Positions 26,874-36,448 of a stretch of DNA of 64,000 bases are shown here, piece by piece. The notes beneath the pieces are model-generated. The model did no database searches and was not told the origin of the DNA. It worked only from the letters and a program-made list of their open reading frames with translations. The stretch's first letter is position 1; every line of letters starts with the position of its first letter. Source of the stretch: Candidatus Zymogenaceae bacterium. GTDB lineage: Bacteria; Desulfobacterota; Zymogenia; Zymogenales; Zymogenaceae. The position numbers and the translations under genes are program-made. The stretch is taken from the NCBI GenBank assembly GCA_016931225.1, contig JAFGFE010000008.1, positions 1 through 64,000 of the forward strand, in the 5' to 3' direction.

Positions 26874-27343
26874 GTGACACTCCCTTGTTAACCGGAAAAT
26901 AAAAGCGGGACGATTCGCCAATGAAATCGCCCCGAAACTGGAACATGCGGCGCACGCATGTATTAGTGCACACCGTAAGTATACCACGAATCATCCGGAG
27001 AACATCGTTTTTTTATTCAACCGGTTGCGCTTATATTTTTTTCGCACAGTGTTGAGTATGTCCGGGAACGATCCGTATCGAGGATGAATGGGCGGCCGGG
27101 TTGTCCATGGTGTCGAATCGGCGGGTCCCGGCGCATGACGGTGCGGGAAATAGTATCTCCAGATCCCGGGCCCGGGGATGATGCGCATGATCAGATCGGA
27201 TCCGACGGCCCAATTGCGGAATGATCGCGCCCCGGGCCGATGCCGCGGCGCCTTGACGCCCCGTCGTCGACGGCGAGAGAGGGGCCCTCAATGCCGCGGC
27301 GGGTCCGAAAGGTGATGCGGGATCGCGGTGGGGAAGGGGCGTC
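26874..27343. other. Intergenic, nothing supported
   Basis: GC-rich except for a T-rich patch near 27005-27050. Several short overlapping frames exist but their translations are Arg/Pro-rich and unlike proteins. No clear terminator or promoter was seen. Confidence 0.35.
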
Positions 27344-28315
27344 TTATGCCCGACGCTCTGTGCGATACCATGCCAGGAACCGATCGATGCCGGTCTCGAT
27401 GGGCGTTGTGGGCCGATATCCTAAAAGACGCCGTGCCTTTTCGATATCCGCGTAGGTAGTCTGCACGTCTCCCGGTTGCGCGGGCATCATAATGGTGTTC
27501 GCGGTCTTGTTGAGGCCGGCCTCAATATGCCCGATCATCTCGATGAGCGGAACGCGGGTGGCCTCGCCCAGGTTGAAGATCTCGAACACGGGCGCGGACG
27601 CGCTCATGACGAACTCGACACCGCCCAGAACGCCTTGGATGATATCATCGATGTAGGTGTAATCCCGGCTGCTCTTTCCCTCGTGAAACACCCTGATGGG
27701 CTGACCTGAATCGATCAGGTCGGTGAACTTATGAATGGCCATGTCCGGTCGCTGCCGGGGGCCGTAGACGGTGAAGAATCGAAAGCAGAGGATATCCATT
27801 TGGAAGAGTCGGTGATAGGCGTAGCAGAGATGCTCGCCCGAGAGCTTCGTGACCCCATAGGGGGAGATGGGATGGATATCCGGATCGCTCTCCGAGAAGG
27901 GAATCCGGGGGCAGTTGCCGTAGACCGATGAGGACGAGGCGCAAAGCAGTTTTTTTATATTCCGGGCGTTCATCTCTTCCAGGAGGTTGTTGGTTCCGAT
28001 GATATTGACCTCCTGGTAGAGGAGCGGATTTTCCAGGGACGGACGTACTCCCGCCATGGCGGCAAGGTGAATCACCAGGTCCGGCCTGTGAGCATCGAGA
28101 ACCTCTCCGACAAAGCCGCGGTCTCTGATGTCTCCTTCGCACAGGGTATACAAGGGAGTCTCTTGGGCCGCCGCGATGTTTCTTCTCTTGACCGCCGGAT
28201 TGTAGTAGTCGTTGAAGTTGTCGATGTTCACCACCCGCTCTCCGGACTCGAGCAGCCGGTCGGCCAGGTGAGAGCCGATAAAACCGGCGCCCCCCGTTAT
28301 TGCTATGGTTGCCAT
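27344..28315 (-). CDS. NAD-dependent nucleotide-sugar epimerase, UDP-glucuronate 4-epimerase type
   Basis: 323 residues of the extended SDR family. NAD-binding ITGGAGFIGSHLADRLL is at the N-terminus, the catalytic Ser-Tyr-Lys set is in SSSSVYG and YGVTKLSGE, and FRFFTVYGPRQRPDMA plus SRDYTYIDDI are typical of the UDP-glucuronate/UDP-galacturonate 4-epimerases. The product would feed surface polysaccharide. ATG at 28315 fixes the Rossmann motif at residue 6, as usual; the longer form to 28378 adds an unlikely leader. No glycosyltransferases lie adjacent. Confidence 0.85.
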   Translation of the reverse strand: MATIAITGGAGFIGSHLADRLLESGERVVNIDNFNDYYNPAVKRRNIAAAQETPLYTLCEGDIRDRGFVGEVLDAHRPDLVIHLAAMAGVRPSLENPLLYQEVNIIGTNNLLEEMNARNIKKLLCASSSSVYGNCPRIPFSESDPDIHPISPYGVTKLSGEHLCYAYHRLFQMDILCFRFFTVYGPRQRPDMAIHKFTDLIDSGQPIRVFHEGKSSRDYTYIDDIIQGVLGGVEFVMSASAPVFEIFNLGEATRVPLIEMIGHIEAGLNKTANTIMMPAQPGDVQTTYADIEKARRLLGYRPTTPIETGIDRFLAWYRTERRA

Positions 28316-28896
28316 GCGTGTGAAAGGCTCCTTTTTTTCTCCGCCGGGATAAAGCGGGATACAGATATATCGACACACGTTGTCGGTGACGATCGACCCA
28401 AACGAACGGACCCGGGATGTGTGTGGGCCGCCGTCGAAGAAGCTATTGTATCAAAGTAAAACGGAGGGGGACAAGACAAAAAAATCGTTTCAATCATGCA
28501 GATGGAAATTGATTGATTGATCACAGATGACATCCGGGGTGTGATACTGCTTGATTTTTCCCTTCGTTTCGGCTATGGTTAAAGGCAGATACGTCGCACG
28601 GTCGCTGTCCAGGAGGCAAAAGACAGCCCGGCGCCGACGATCCCCGGGGTGATGGGGATATGCGCGGGTGAGAATCCCTCTATTCCACACAAGCCGACAC
28701 TCTGCGCGCACTCATATTTATTTTCTCTCAATAATCCCCCCGTTCCGCCCTGAAAGGGCTCAACGTGTTTCTCGATGCGGCCGTATGATCATCGAGAATT
28801 CTCACATGCCGCATTTTATATACGTAACACACAATTACTGTGTAACTCTCCTTCTCTTTACCAATTTTACTCATATCAGAGAAAGGATTACTGATC
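28316..28896. other. Intergenic between divergent genes, no gene seen
   Basis: It should hold the promoters of the minus-strand epimerase and the plus-strand acyl-CoA ligase. It has an AT-rich end (28810-28896) with AAAGGA before the ligase start. Short frames were rejected for lack of start signals and protein-like sequence. Confidence 0.35.
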
Positions 28897-30603
28897 ATGG
28901 CAGAAAAGCAGTTTTGGAGGAAGTCCTACGATCCGGGTATAGACGATATCGATCCGAAGACGTGGGAGATTTCCTATGTGGACGCCATCAGGCCGACCTT
29001 CAAACAGTTTCCCCAAAAGGCGGCGATGGCGTTTATGGGAGTCGAAATCACCTTCGCAGAATTAGAGGCGTATGCCAATCGCTTCGCGAACATGCTCAAG
29101 GAGCACGGCATCGGCAAAGGTGATGTGGTGGGGGTGAATCTTCCCAATATTCCGGAATACGTCATCGCCTGGCTGGGCGCCCTCAAGGCGGGGTGTGTGG
29201 TGTCGGGGGTGTCTCCGTTGTTGATGTCGGAAGGCATGCAGTATCAGCTCAAGGATTCCAAGGCCAAGTGTTTGGTGACCCTGGACGCGATTTTTGCGGC
29301 CCGACTCGTTCCCATCGCCGAGAGCCTCCCTGACCTGAAGGTGGTGGTCGCCGCCAGCGTGGGTGGGTTTCTGCCCGGCGTCAAGCGGTTTTTGGGAAAA
29401 CTGCTCAAGAAAATTCCATCGGGCGCGGTGACGCCCCTTTCCGGCAAGACCGTCTACAAAATTGAGGACGTCATCAAGACCGGTCGCTTCTCGGACGTGG
29501 ATCCGGGAATTACGATAAGCCCGGACGATCTCGCCTACATCCAGTACACCGGCGGCACCACCGGGCCGCCCAAGGGCGCCATGCTCACCCATCGAAACGC
29601 CGTGTCGGACCTCTTGATCGTTCAGCACTGGCTGGGCTGGGTGAAGGGCAAGGGACTGGCCCTGTCCGGATTTCCGTTCTTCCATATCGCCGGGCTTTTT
29701 TTCAACGAAAACTGCATCTACTTGGGTTGGACTCAGGTGCTGATCCCGAATCCAAGGGACACCAAGCACATCTGCAACGAGATCAAGAAATACCGTCCCA
29801 CATCGCTGGTCAACGTGCCGTCGCTGTTCCAGATGTTGATCGCCGACCCCATGTTCAAGGAGATCGATCACTCAAACCTGGAGACCTGCATCTCGGCGGC
29901 GTCTCCCTTTCCCGAAGACTCCCAGAAGGAGTTGGAAAAAATCGTGGGCGCAGGCAAACTCCTTGAGGTGTACGGCATGAGCGAGACGGCGCCCCTGACG
30001 ACCATGAATCCGTCTCTGGGAAGGAAAAAGCTCGGCTCTATCGGGCTGCCGCTGATCAACACTGATATCAAGCTGCTCGATCCTGCCACCGGCAAGGAGG
30101 TTGCCGTCGGCGAGCCGGGGGAAATCTGCGTGAAGGGTCCCCAGGTGATGACCGGCTATTTCAACAAGCCCGAAGAGACGAAGCTGGCTGTTGATAAAAA
30201 CGGGTACATGCACACGGGTGATGTGGCGATATTCGACGAGGAGGGGTATCTCAGAATCGTCGACCGTACAAAGGACATGATCATCGTCGGCGGCTTCAAG
30301 GTGTTTTCGGTGAAGGTGGAGGATAAAATAATCGAGCATCCCGCCGTCGATATGATCGCCACGGTGGGTGTCGAAAATCCGGATCGTCCCGGCTCGGAGA
30401 TCGTCAAGGCCTATATCCAGCTTGTCCCGGAATACAAAGACAAAGACAAAAAAGAGCTGGAGGCGGAGATTATCGCTTTTGCAAAGGAGAAGCTTGCGGC
30501 CTACGAGGTGCCCAAGGTCATCGAGTTTCGAGACGAGCTGCCGCTGACGGCGGTGGGAAAACTGGATAAAAAGGTGCTTCGCAGGGAGGCGGCCGGGAAG
30601 TAA
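28897..30603 (+). CDS. Long-chain-type acyl-CoA synthetase
   Basis: 568 residues, ANL superfamily. Motifs: YIQYTGGTTGPPKGAMLTH (A3), LEVYGMSETAPLTTMNPS (A5), GYMHTGDVAIFDEEGYLRIVD (A7), DRTKDMIIVGGFKVFSVKVED (A8) and LTAVGKLDKKVLRRE (A10 Lys). The TGGTTGxPKGAMLTH form and length suit medium to long fatty acids. AGAAAGGATTACTGATC precedes the ATG. A decayed copy of its 3-prime half lies at 36558-36919. A strong terminator follows 50 bases after the stop. Confidence 0.92.
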   Translation: MAEKQFWRKSYDPGIDDIDPKTWEISYVDAIRPTFKQFPQKAAMAFMGVEITFAELEAYANRFANMLKEHGIGKGDVVGVNLPNIPEYVIAWLGALKAGCVVSGVSPLLMSEGMQYQLKDSKAKCLVTLDAIFAARLVPIAESLPDLKVVVAASVGGFLPGVKRFLGKLLKKIPSGAVTPLSGKTVYKIEDVIKTGRFSDVDPGITISPDDLAYIQYTGGTTGPPKGAMLTHRNAVSDLLIVQHWLGWVKGKGLALSGFPFFHIAGLFFNENCIYLGWTQVLIPNPRDTKHICNEIKKYRPTSLVNVPSLFQMLIADPMFKEIDHSNLETCISAASPFPEDSQKELEKIVGAGKLLEVYGMSETAPLTTMNPSLGRKKLGSIGLPLINTDIKLLDPATGKEVAVGEPGEICVKGPQVMTGYFNKPEETKLAVDKNGYMHTGDVAIFDEEGYLRIVDRTKDMIIVGGFKVFSVKVEDKIIEHPAVDMIATVGVENPDRPGSEIVKAYIQLVPEYKDKDKKELEAEIIAFAKEKLAAYEVPKVIEFRDELPLTAVGKLDKKVLRREAAGK

Positions 30604-30652
30604 CGCTCGGCCCCGGATCACAAACCGGAGACAAACATAAATGCAACAAACC

Positions 30653-30692
30653 GGGGGCGGCGCCGATACGGCGCCGCCCCCCTTGCTTTATT
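30653..30692 (+). terminator. Strong hairpin terminator after the acyl-CoA ligase
   Basis: GGGGGCGGCGCCG (30653-30665) pairs perfectly with CGGCGCCGCCCCC (30669-30681) around the loop ATA, followed by a T-rich stretch. It lies between converging genes and may also end the minus-strand hldD transcript. Confidence 0.75.
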
Positions 30693-30736
30693 GTTCGGAT
30701 TGGCACGATATGTGAGCACACTATTTCAAAACCATG

Positions 30737-31825
30737 TCATGGAAGGTGATCTCCCTCTCCCGAGGCGTCGGATTGGCGTTGCCCGTCCGCTCCCGAGGAC
30801 AGGGAAAGATGCTCGTGTACATATCGTCTCACACCGTCTTCAATGCTCACAAACGGTGTCGTATATCCGGCCCGGCGGAGCTTTTGCATGTCCGCCTGGG
30901 TGTGGTACTGGTAATTGTCGCGAATGCTTTCGGGCATGTCGATGAACCTGATTGTGGGCGGCATCTCCATTGCGGCGAACAGCGCCTTCGCCAGGTCGAT
31001 CCACGTGCGGGCTTGACCTGTGCCGCAGTTGAACAGGCCCGATACCTCCGGGTGATCAAAGAAGAACAGTGTTACGGATACAGCATCACCCACGTAGATG
31101 AAGTCACGGTCCTGCTCGCCGTCCGAGTACTCGGGCCGATGCGAGCGAAACAGGGAGATCTCCCCGGTTTCGAGTATCTGGGCGTAGGCCTTGTTGACCA
31201 GCGAGCGCATCTCCCCCTTGTGGTCTTCCCACGGTCCGTACACGTTGAAGTACTTCAGCCCGGCGATCCGCCGGATCGCGCCCGACTTCAGCGCCCACAG
31301 ATCGAACGTCTGTTTGGAGCGGCCGTAGAGGTTCAACGGCTCCAACAGAGGCGTGACGGCGTCGTCGTCGCAGTACCCCCGGCCGCCGTCGCCGTACGTG
31401 GCTGCGCTGGAGGCGTAGACGAACCGTGCGCCCTCCCGCAGCGACCATGTGCAGAGATCCCGGGTGTACCGGTAGTTGTTGTCCCACAGATACGCCTCGT
31501 TCGTTTCCGTCGTGGAGCTGCACGCGCCGAGATGGAACACGCAGCCGACCTTCGGAATCCGTCCGTCTGTGAGTCTCGATCGGAACTCAGTCTTGTCGAT
31601 GTATTCTTCGAAACGAAGCCGCTTCAGGTTGGCGTCCTTGGCGGGATGATTGATGTTATCGACGATGATGATCCGCCCATAGCCCCGCTCGTTGAGGGCC
31701 CTGACGAGGTTGGCGCCGATAAATCCGGCCCCGCCCGTGACGATGAAGCGATCGGAAGCGGTTCGTACCTTTTTCTCCACGACGATCCTCTTTGTGGTGT
31801 GTGTTTTTGACGTATCGTATGTCAT
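30737..31825 (-). CDS. hldD: ADP-L-glycero-D-manno-heptose 6-epimerase
   Basis: 362 residues. FIVTGGAGFIGANLVRALN binds NADP; FHLGACSSTTE and YASSAATYGDG carry the catalytic Ser; YGRSKQTFDLWAL the Tyr-Lys pair; LKYFNVYGPWEDHKGEMRS and RDFIYVGDAVSV are HldD signatures. It makes L,D-heptose for the LPS inner core, so the cell has an outer membrane. An N-terminal extension of about 25 residues and a basic tail are longer than in E. coli (310 residues). The ATG overlaps the stop of the ORF in front (ATGA). Confidence 0.93.
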   Translation of the reverse strand: MTYDTSKTHTTKRIVVEKKVRTASDRFIVTGGAGFIGANLVRALNERGYGRIIIVDNINHPAKDANLKRLRFEEYIDKTEFRSRLTDGRIPKVGCVFHLGACSSTTETNEAYLWDNNYRYTRDLCTWSLREGARFVYASSAATYGDGGRGYCDDDAVTPLLEPLNLYGRSKQTFDLWALKSGAIRRIAGLKYFNVYGPWEDHKGEMRSLVNKAYAQILETGEISLFRSHRPEYSDGEQDRDFIYVGDAVSVTLFFFDHPEVSGLFNCGTGQARTWIDLAKALFAAMEMPPTIRFIDMPESIRDNYQYHTQADMQKLRRAGYTTPFVSIEDGVRRYVHEHLSLSSGADGQRQSDASGEGDHLP

Positions 31826-32265
31826 CGGTGTAAAAATCCCCCGGCCGCCGTACCGTGCACGGGATTTTCGGCTACTGTTATGATGTGCCGGATCCCCGCC
31901 CCTCCCGATACGCCCGGAAAGGGCTTTTCGGTGATCGTCGGCGATTCCGTCTCATCGAACACGACGACGTGATACACAGCATCCATCGCCGCCGGGAGGG
32001 AAGGGCGGTCGACTCGGACCTTGATCGGACGCAAAAGCCCCTCCGCTTTCGGCGGACAGAGGGAATCCACGTTCACGCTCGCCGCAGGGGCGTCTCCCCG
32101 GCGGCGGGCGCAGGATGGGTGTTCAATGTGGTCGGTAGGCGGCATATCGAAAAAGTCGTCGACGAAACCGGGTTTCAGGCCGGTCCGTCCGGTCCTCCGG
32201 CGTTCCCGTACCATCCGATCGAGGCTGAGAACCGTCACGTTCGGGTTGAACAATAAATCCTTCAT
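31822..32265 (-). CDS. Hypothetical protein between hydA and hldD
   Basis: 147 residues, M-K-D-L-L-F-N-P-N-V-T-V-L at the start. It has a Cys pair far apart (H-P-S-C-A-R and S-L-C-P-P-K), a conserved-looking block AAMDAVYHVVVFDETESPTI and no membrane helix. No family is recognised. Support for coding: third codon positions are mostly G or C, as in neighbours, its stop overlaps the hldD start in ATGA, and it begins 62 bases after the hydA stop. Against: no convincing ribosome binding site. It could link the hydrogenase operon with hldD by read-through. Confidence 0.4.
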   Translation of the reverse strand: MKDLLFNPNVTVLSLDRMVRERRRTGRTGLKPGFVDDFFDMPPTDHIEHPSCARRRGDAPAASVNVDSLCPPKAEGLLRPIKVRVDRPSLPAAMDAVYHVVVFDETESPTITEKPFPGVSGGAGIRHIITVAENPVHGTAAGGFLHR

Positions 32266-32327
32266 TGCACGTTCATGCGTCTTTCGAGCGGATCCGCTTC
32301 GCGTCGGATCGCGCCGCAGCCCGTGCG

Positions 32328-34274
32328 TTATCCGATGTATTTTCCGCGTGGGGTGTAGTGCGTATGCAAGAGGTGATGACTCTTGTGTCCGCACGGCCCG
32401 TCGGTCAAAAACTCGCTGTACAGGTGCAGCACCGCCGGATTTTCGTGGCTCTTGCGGGCCTTGCCGGCTTTGCCGTAGGCCGCGTCTTCGGCGTAGATTG
32501 CCTGAGCGCGCGCCTCCCGTATGGCGGGACTGGTCGGGATCGGCTGGCCGCCGCCGCCGAGACAGCCGCCCGGGCATGCCATGAACTCGATGAAATGACA
32601 CTCGCTGAACTTTCCGCCCGCCTTGATGTCCTCCATCACCTTCTTGATGTTGGCCGTGCCGTGGGCGATGCCGACCTTCAGGGTGGCGCCCTTGAGCCAC
32701 TTCCAATCCGGCACGAGGTGGGCGATCAGCTCCGGCACCGGGCCGACCTTATCCGGGATCTTGACTTCCACGTAGCGGCAGCCCTCGAAGCCCCGCACCG
32801 GGATGATATCGGCGTGTTCGTAGAAATCCTCCACTTTTTTTCCGGAGACGAACTCGACCACCGATCGCAGCGCCGCCTCCATGACGCCGCCCGTCGCGCC
32901 GAAGATGACGCCCGAGCCGCTCGCCGTGCCGAAGGGGTCGTCGAAGTCGCTCTGGGGCATCTCGGGCAGGTTGATCCCGGCCTCACGGATCATCTGCGCA
33001 CATTCCCGGGTGGTGAGGGTGTAGTCGATGTCCTTGTGGCCGCTGTCGCCCATCTCGGGGCGATCACACTCGAATTTCTTCGCCGAGCACGGCATGAGGG
33101 ACACCGAGACGATGTCGGCGGGATCGATATCGTTAATCTGAGCGTACCATGTTTTAATGACCGCACCGAACATCTGTTGCGGGCTCTTACAAGAGGAGAT
33201 GTGCGCGACATATTCGGGATAGAAGTGCTCGATGTACTTCACCCAGCCGGGGCTGCAGGACGTGAACTGCGGCAGCGGCATGGAGCCGTCGTTTTCGACG
33301 AGGTTTTTGTAGAGGCGCAGGATCAGCTCCGTGCCCTCCTCGATGATGGTCAGGTCGGCGGTGAAGTTGGTGTCGAAGACCCTATCGAAGCCGCAGCGAC
33401 GCAGCGCCGTATTCATCTCCCAGGTCATGGGAGTGCCCGGCTCCATGCCGAACTCCTCGCAGATGCCGGCTCGGGGACTGGGCGCGGTCTGGATGACGAC
33501 GTGCTTGGTCGGGTCGTCGATGGCGGCCCACACCTCGTCGGTGGGGTCGTTGGCCCGCAACGCCCCGGTGGGGCAGCGGTTGATGCACTGGCCGCAGTTG
33601 ATGCAGACCACATCGCCCAGCGGCTTGTCGAGGTAGGTCGAGATCGTTGTGCCGTCACCACGCCCCACCGCTTCGAGGGCGCCCACGCCCTGCAGATCAA
33701 GGCAGGTCCGCACGCAGCGGCGGCAAAGGACGCACTTGTTCATGTCGCGCACAATCGCATAGCTGGAGCGGTCCACCGTGTGAATCGGCTTTTCGGGATG
33801 GCCGAAACGGAAAAAGTCGACGCCGTACTCCTTCGCCAGCGCCTGCAGCTCGCAGTTGTTGTTGCGGAGGCACGAGTAGCATTCGCCGTAATGCTCGGAG
33901 AGAAGCAGATCGATGATGTGCCGCCGGGCCTGACGAACCTTGGGCGAGTGTGTTTTCACCGTGATCGGCTGGGTGATCGGGTAGGCGCAGCTCGCCTGAA
34001 GCGTACGCTGTCCCTCGATCTCGACCACGCAGACGCGGCAGACGCCGGCCACACACAGGTCGTCGTGGTGGCACAGGGTCGGGATGTGGATGCCGAGCTG
34101 TCGGGTCGCATCCAGGATGGTCATGCCTACGGGCACCTTCAGTTCACGGCCGTCGATGGTCACTCCGATCGTCGCGCCGATGGCATCTGAGTTTCCCGGC
34201 GCATTCACAACCTGGGGTCGCTGGCTCGCGGGGGCGTGGCCGGAACCGCCGGCGCGCGGATTCTTCTGAGTCAT
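32328..34274 (-). CDS. hydA: NADH-dependent [FeFe]-hydrogenase catalytic subunit
   Basis: 648 residues. N-terminal [2Fe-2S] domain (about 36-110) with CHHDDLCVAGVCRVC; His-Cys3 [4Fe-4S] site in HYGECYSCLRNNNC; two [4Fe-4S] sites in CVLCRRCVRTC and CINCGQCINRCP; H-cluster motifs TSCSPGW (L1), MPCSAKKFEC (L2) and FMACPGGCLGGGGQP (L3); then the small-subunit-type C-terminal domain. All cluster Cys are present, so it should be active. With HydB and HydC it couples H2 to NAD(H), perhaps with ferredoxin in a bifurcating way. Maturases HydEFG are not in the window. Starts 9 bases after hydB. Confidence 0.95.
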   Translation of the reverse strand: MTQKNPRAGGSGHAPASQRPQVVNAPGNSDAIGATIGVTIDGRELKVPVGMTILDATRQLGIHIPTLCHHDDLCVAGVCRVCVVEIEGQRTLQASCAYPITQPITVKTHSPKVRQARRHIIDLLLSEHYGECYSCLRNNNCELQALAKEYGVDFFRFGHPEKPIHTVDRSSYAIVRDMNKCVLCRRCVRTCLDLQGVGALEAVGRGDGTTISTYLDKPLGDVVCINCGQCINRCPTGALRANDPTDEVWAAIDDPTKHVVIQTAPSPRAGICEEFGMEPGTPMTWEMNTALRRCGFDRVFDTNFTADLTIIEEGTELILRLYKNLVENDGSMPLPQFTSCSPGWVKYIEHFYPEYVAHISSCKSPQQMFGAVIKTWYAQINDIDPADIVSVSLMPCSAKKFECDRPEMGDSGHKDIDYTLTTRECAQMIREAGINLPEMPQSDFDDPFGTASGSGVIFGATGGVMEAALRSVVEFVSGKKVEDFYEHADIIPVRGFEGCRYVEVKIPDKVGPVPELIAHLVPDWKWLKGATLKVGIAHGTANIKKVMEDIKAGGKFSECHFIEFMACPGGCLGGGGQPIPTSPAIREARAQAIYAEDAAYGKAGKARKSHENPAVLHLYSEFLTDGPCGHKSHHLLHTHYTPRGKYIG

Positions 34275-34283
34275 ATGTACCTC

Positions 34284-35471
34284 CTATACGGGAACCGCAC
34301 GGGCGCGGCCCAGGATTTCGTGACGAAAATGCGTGACGATGGAGAGAAAGGCGTTGGGGCTCGATTGGCCGAGACCGCACTTGGACGCCGCCTGCATCGT
34401 CTCCCCGAGGGCGTAGAGGTCATCAAGATACGTGCTTGAGCACTCCCCTCGCTTGAGCATCCGCACGCCTTCGAGAAGCTTGACGTTGCCGATGCGACAC
34501 GGTGTACACTGGCCGCAGGATTCGTCGGTGAAAAACTCAAGGAAATTTTCCGCCGCATCAAGCATGTCACGGTTGGGGCCGAAGACGATGACCGATCCAC
34601 CGGTGGACACGTCCTCGTAGCTGACGGCGCGGGAGAACTCCGAGGCCGGCACGCAGTGGCCCGAAGCGCCGCCGATCACCACCGCCTTGGTGTTTTCGCC
34701 GCCCGCCGCCTTCAGGATGTCCGAAACGGTCGTGCCCATGGGAAATTCGTAGACCCCGGGGCGATCCACGTCGCCGGAGACGCTGAGCACCTTCGGGCCG
34801 GTGGAGGTATCGGTGCCGATGGCCTTGAACCAGTCCGCTCCTTTCGCACAGATGGAGGCGGCCCAGGCGAAGGTTTCCACGTTGTTGACTATGGTGGGCA
34901 TGCCGTCGAGCCCCGTATTCACCGGGAAGGGCGGGCGGTTTCGTGCCTCGCCCCGGTATCCTTCGAGGCTCTCGATCAGCGCCGTCTCCTCACCGCAGAT
35001 ATACGCGCCGCAGCCCATGTGGACGCGGATGTCAAACGAGAAGTTGTCTCGACCCAGGATGCCGTCGCCCAGGAGGTTCGCTTCGCGCCGTTTGGCGAGA
35101 CACTCTTCCAGGTCTTTTTGCAGATAGGTATATTCGCCGCGCAGGTACAGGATGCCCTCGGTCGCGCCGATGGCGTAGCCCGCGATGGTCATGCCCTCGA
35201 AAACGAGGTCAGGCCATTCGTTCAGGATCACCCGGTCCTTGAAGGTGCCGGGCTCCCCCTCGTCGGCGTTGCAGATGACGAACTTCTTCTCTGCTTTGGC
35301 CGCCGCCGCCAGGTTCCACTTCACGCCGGTGGGGAATCCCGCCCCGCCGCGCCCCTTCATGCCGGAGTCTCGGATCGCGCCGATCACTCCGGCCCGGTCG
35401 GTCGCCAGCGCCGTCTCCAGCCCCCGGTTTACCTCCATGGAGGCGAGGGTCATGTCGTTTCGAATTGTCAT
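34284..35471 (-). CDS. hydB: NuoF-like diaphorase subunit of the hydrogenase
   Basis: 395 residues. Glycine-rich NADH/FMN sites are GMKGRGGAGFPTGVKW and GAYICGEETALIESLEG; the [4Fe-4S] site is ESCGQCTPCR with a later Cys in KCGLGQSS. It lacks the N-terminal thioredoxin-like and C-terminal ferredoxin domains seen in HydB of about 600 residues, so it is a short NuoF form. It passes electrons between NADH and HydA. The ATG overlaps the hydC stop by 4 bases, indicating coupling. Confidence 0.93.
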   Translation of the reverse strand: MTIRNDMTLASMEVNRGLETALATDRAGVIGAIRDSGMKGRGGAGFPTGVKWNLAAAAKAEKKFVICNADEGEPGTFKDRVILNEWPDLVFEGMTIAGYAIGATEGILYLRGEYTYLQKDLEECLAKRREANLLGDGILGRDNFSFDIRVHMGCGAYICGEETALIESLEGYRGEARNRPPFPVNTGLDGMPTIVNNVETFAWAASICAKGADWFKAIGTDTSTGPKVLSVSGDVDRPGVYEFPMGTTVSDILKAAGGENTKAVVIGGASGHCVPASEFSRAVSYEDVSTGGSVIVFGPNRDMLDAAENFLEFFTDESCGQCTPCRIGNVKLLEGVRMLKRGECSSTYLDDLYALGETMQAASKCGLGQSSPNAFLSIVTHFRHEILGRARAVPV

Positions 35472-35989
35472 AATACGTGTTCCTCCTCGGTCTGGGGGGT
35501 GTGGGGACCGAACGCCTTCTCGCAGGCGGCAAGGATGTCGTGCACCTTATCGGGCGTTACGTGAGTGAAGACCTGGTCGTTCACCAGCATCGCCGGCCCC
35601 TGGTCGCACATGCCGATGCAATTGGCCCATTGTAGCGTGAAGCGTCCGTCCGACGTCGTTTCGCCGAAGTCGATACCGAGGTCGTTTTTGAGCTGCCTGG
35701 CCACCGCTTCCTTGCCCGCCATATCGCAGCTGATGGTGCGGCACAGACGGATCACAAACCGGCCGTGATACTTCTCGTTCAGAAAGGCGTAAAACGTCAC
35801 CACCCCGTACACCTCGGCGGGATGAATGCCGAGCCGGTCGGCAAAGGTCTGCATGGTGAAATCGCTGATGGTGTGATATCGCTTCTGGATATCCTGTAGG
35901 ATGGGTATGAGTGCGTTACGTCCGGTTCCGTGGACCTCGACGAGTTTGTCGATCTCGCCCATCAGCTTGTCCTGTTGGGTTGTGAGCAT
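35468..35989 (-). CDS. hydC: NuoE-like [2Fe-2S] subunit of the hydrogenase
   Basis: 173 residues, thioredoxin-like [2Fe-2S] ferredoxin. Ligands are the Cys pair in LCRTISCDMAG and the pair in LQWANCIGMCDQGPAM. The N-terminal helical bundle has ILQDIQKRYHTIS and GIHPAEVYGVVTFYAFL, as in NuoE. It docks on HydB and relays electrons. ATG at 35989 is preceded by TAGGAGGACACAC on the minus strand, just after the response regulator stop (36000). Confidence 0.93.
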   Translation of the reverse strand: MLTTQQDKLMGEIDKLVEVHGTGRNALIPILQDIQKRYHTISDFTMQTFADRLGIHPAEVYGVVTFYAFLNEKYHGRFVIRLCRTISCDMAGKEAVARQLKNDLGIDFGETTSDGRFTLQWANCIGMCDQGPAMLVNDQVFTHVTPDKVHDILAACEKAFGPHTPQTEEEHVL

Positions 35990-35999
35990 GTGTGTCCTC

Positions 36000-36374
36000 C
36001 TATCGGTTTTCCAGCAGGGCGTTGACCTTCTCTACCAGAACCGTGCCTGCGACCGGTTTTTCCACAAAGTCGTCCACGGGTGTCACGGCGTCGTCCTTGT
36101 CGTAGGAAAGGCCGGATGCCTTCGAAATGTTGGACATCATGAGAATGGGCTTGTCGAAACCGGCCCTGCGCAGATCCTGCGCCATGGTTATGCCGTCGTC
36201 CGGCTCGTCCATCATGATGTCGAGAACCAACAGATCCGGCTTGACTTCCGCAATCCGCTGCATGCCTTCCTCGCGGTTTCCCGCGGTCTCGATCTCGTGT
36301 CCCTCCTTTTCCAGGTAGAGACGCGCGGCTTCGACCACATCCGGGTCGTCGTCGACAATCAAAATTCGCGCCAT
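36000..36374 (-). CDS. Stand-alone response regulator receiver protein
   Basis: 124 residues, a single receiver domain: acidic pair in ILIVDDDPDVV, phospho-acceptor Asp53 in LLVLDIMMDEPDD, Thr/Ser position in MMSNIS and Lys in DFVEKPV. There is no output domain, so it should act by protein contact. It is the first gene of the hydrogenase operon, 10 bases before hydC, a placement that suggests a role in hydrogenase control or in taxis. No histidine kinase is adjacent. The promoter at 36449-36476 drives it. Confidence 0.9.
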   Translation of the reverse strand: MARILIVDDDPDVVEAARLYLEKEGHEIETAGNREEGMQRIAEVKPDLLVLDIMMDEPDDGITMAQDLRRAGFDKPILMMSNISKASGLSYDKDDAVTPVDDFVEKPVAGTVLVEKVNALLENR

Positions 36375-36407
36375 AGTAATGCTCCTTGCTCCTATATGCC
36401 AATAATA

Positions 36408-36434
36408 GTGTTACGAATTTGAAAAAGATAACAC
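36408..36434. promoter_or_regulatory. Inverted repeat in the hydrogenase operon leader
   Basis: GTGTTA (36408-36413) is mirrored by TAACAC (36429-36434) with 15 bases between. It lies just downstream of the predicted transcription start, where a repressor would block. It does not match the Rex consensus in spacing. Regulator unknown. Confidence 0.4.
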
Positions 36435-36448
36435 CACATTTTCGCTCT

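Noticed and set aside
32265-34190. 641-residue frame on the plus strand
   Set aside because: Opposite strand of hydA, whose cluster motifs are unmistakable.
36408-36434. Rex operator for the hydrogenase operon
   Set aside because: Half-sites GTGTTA/TAACAC are too far apart for the Rex consensus; kept only as an unassigned inverted repeat.
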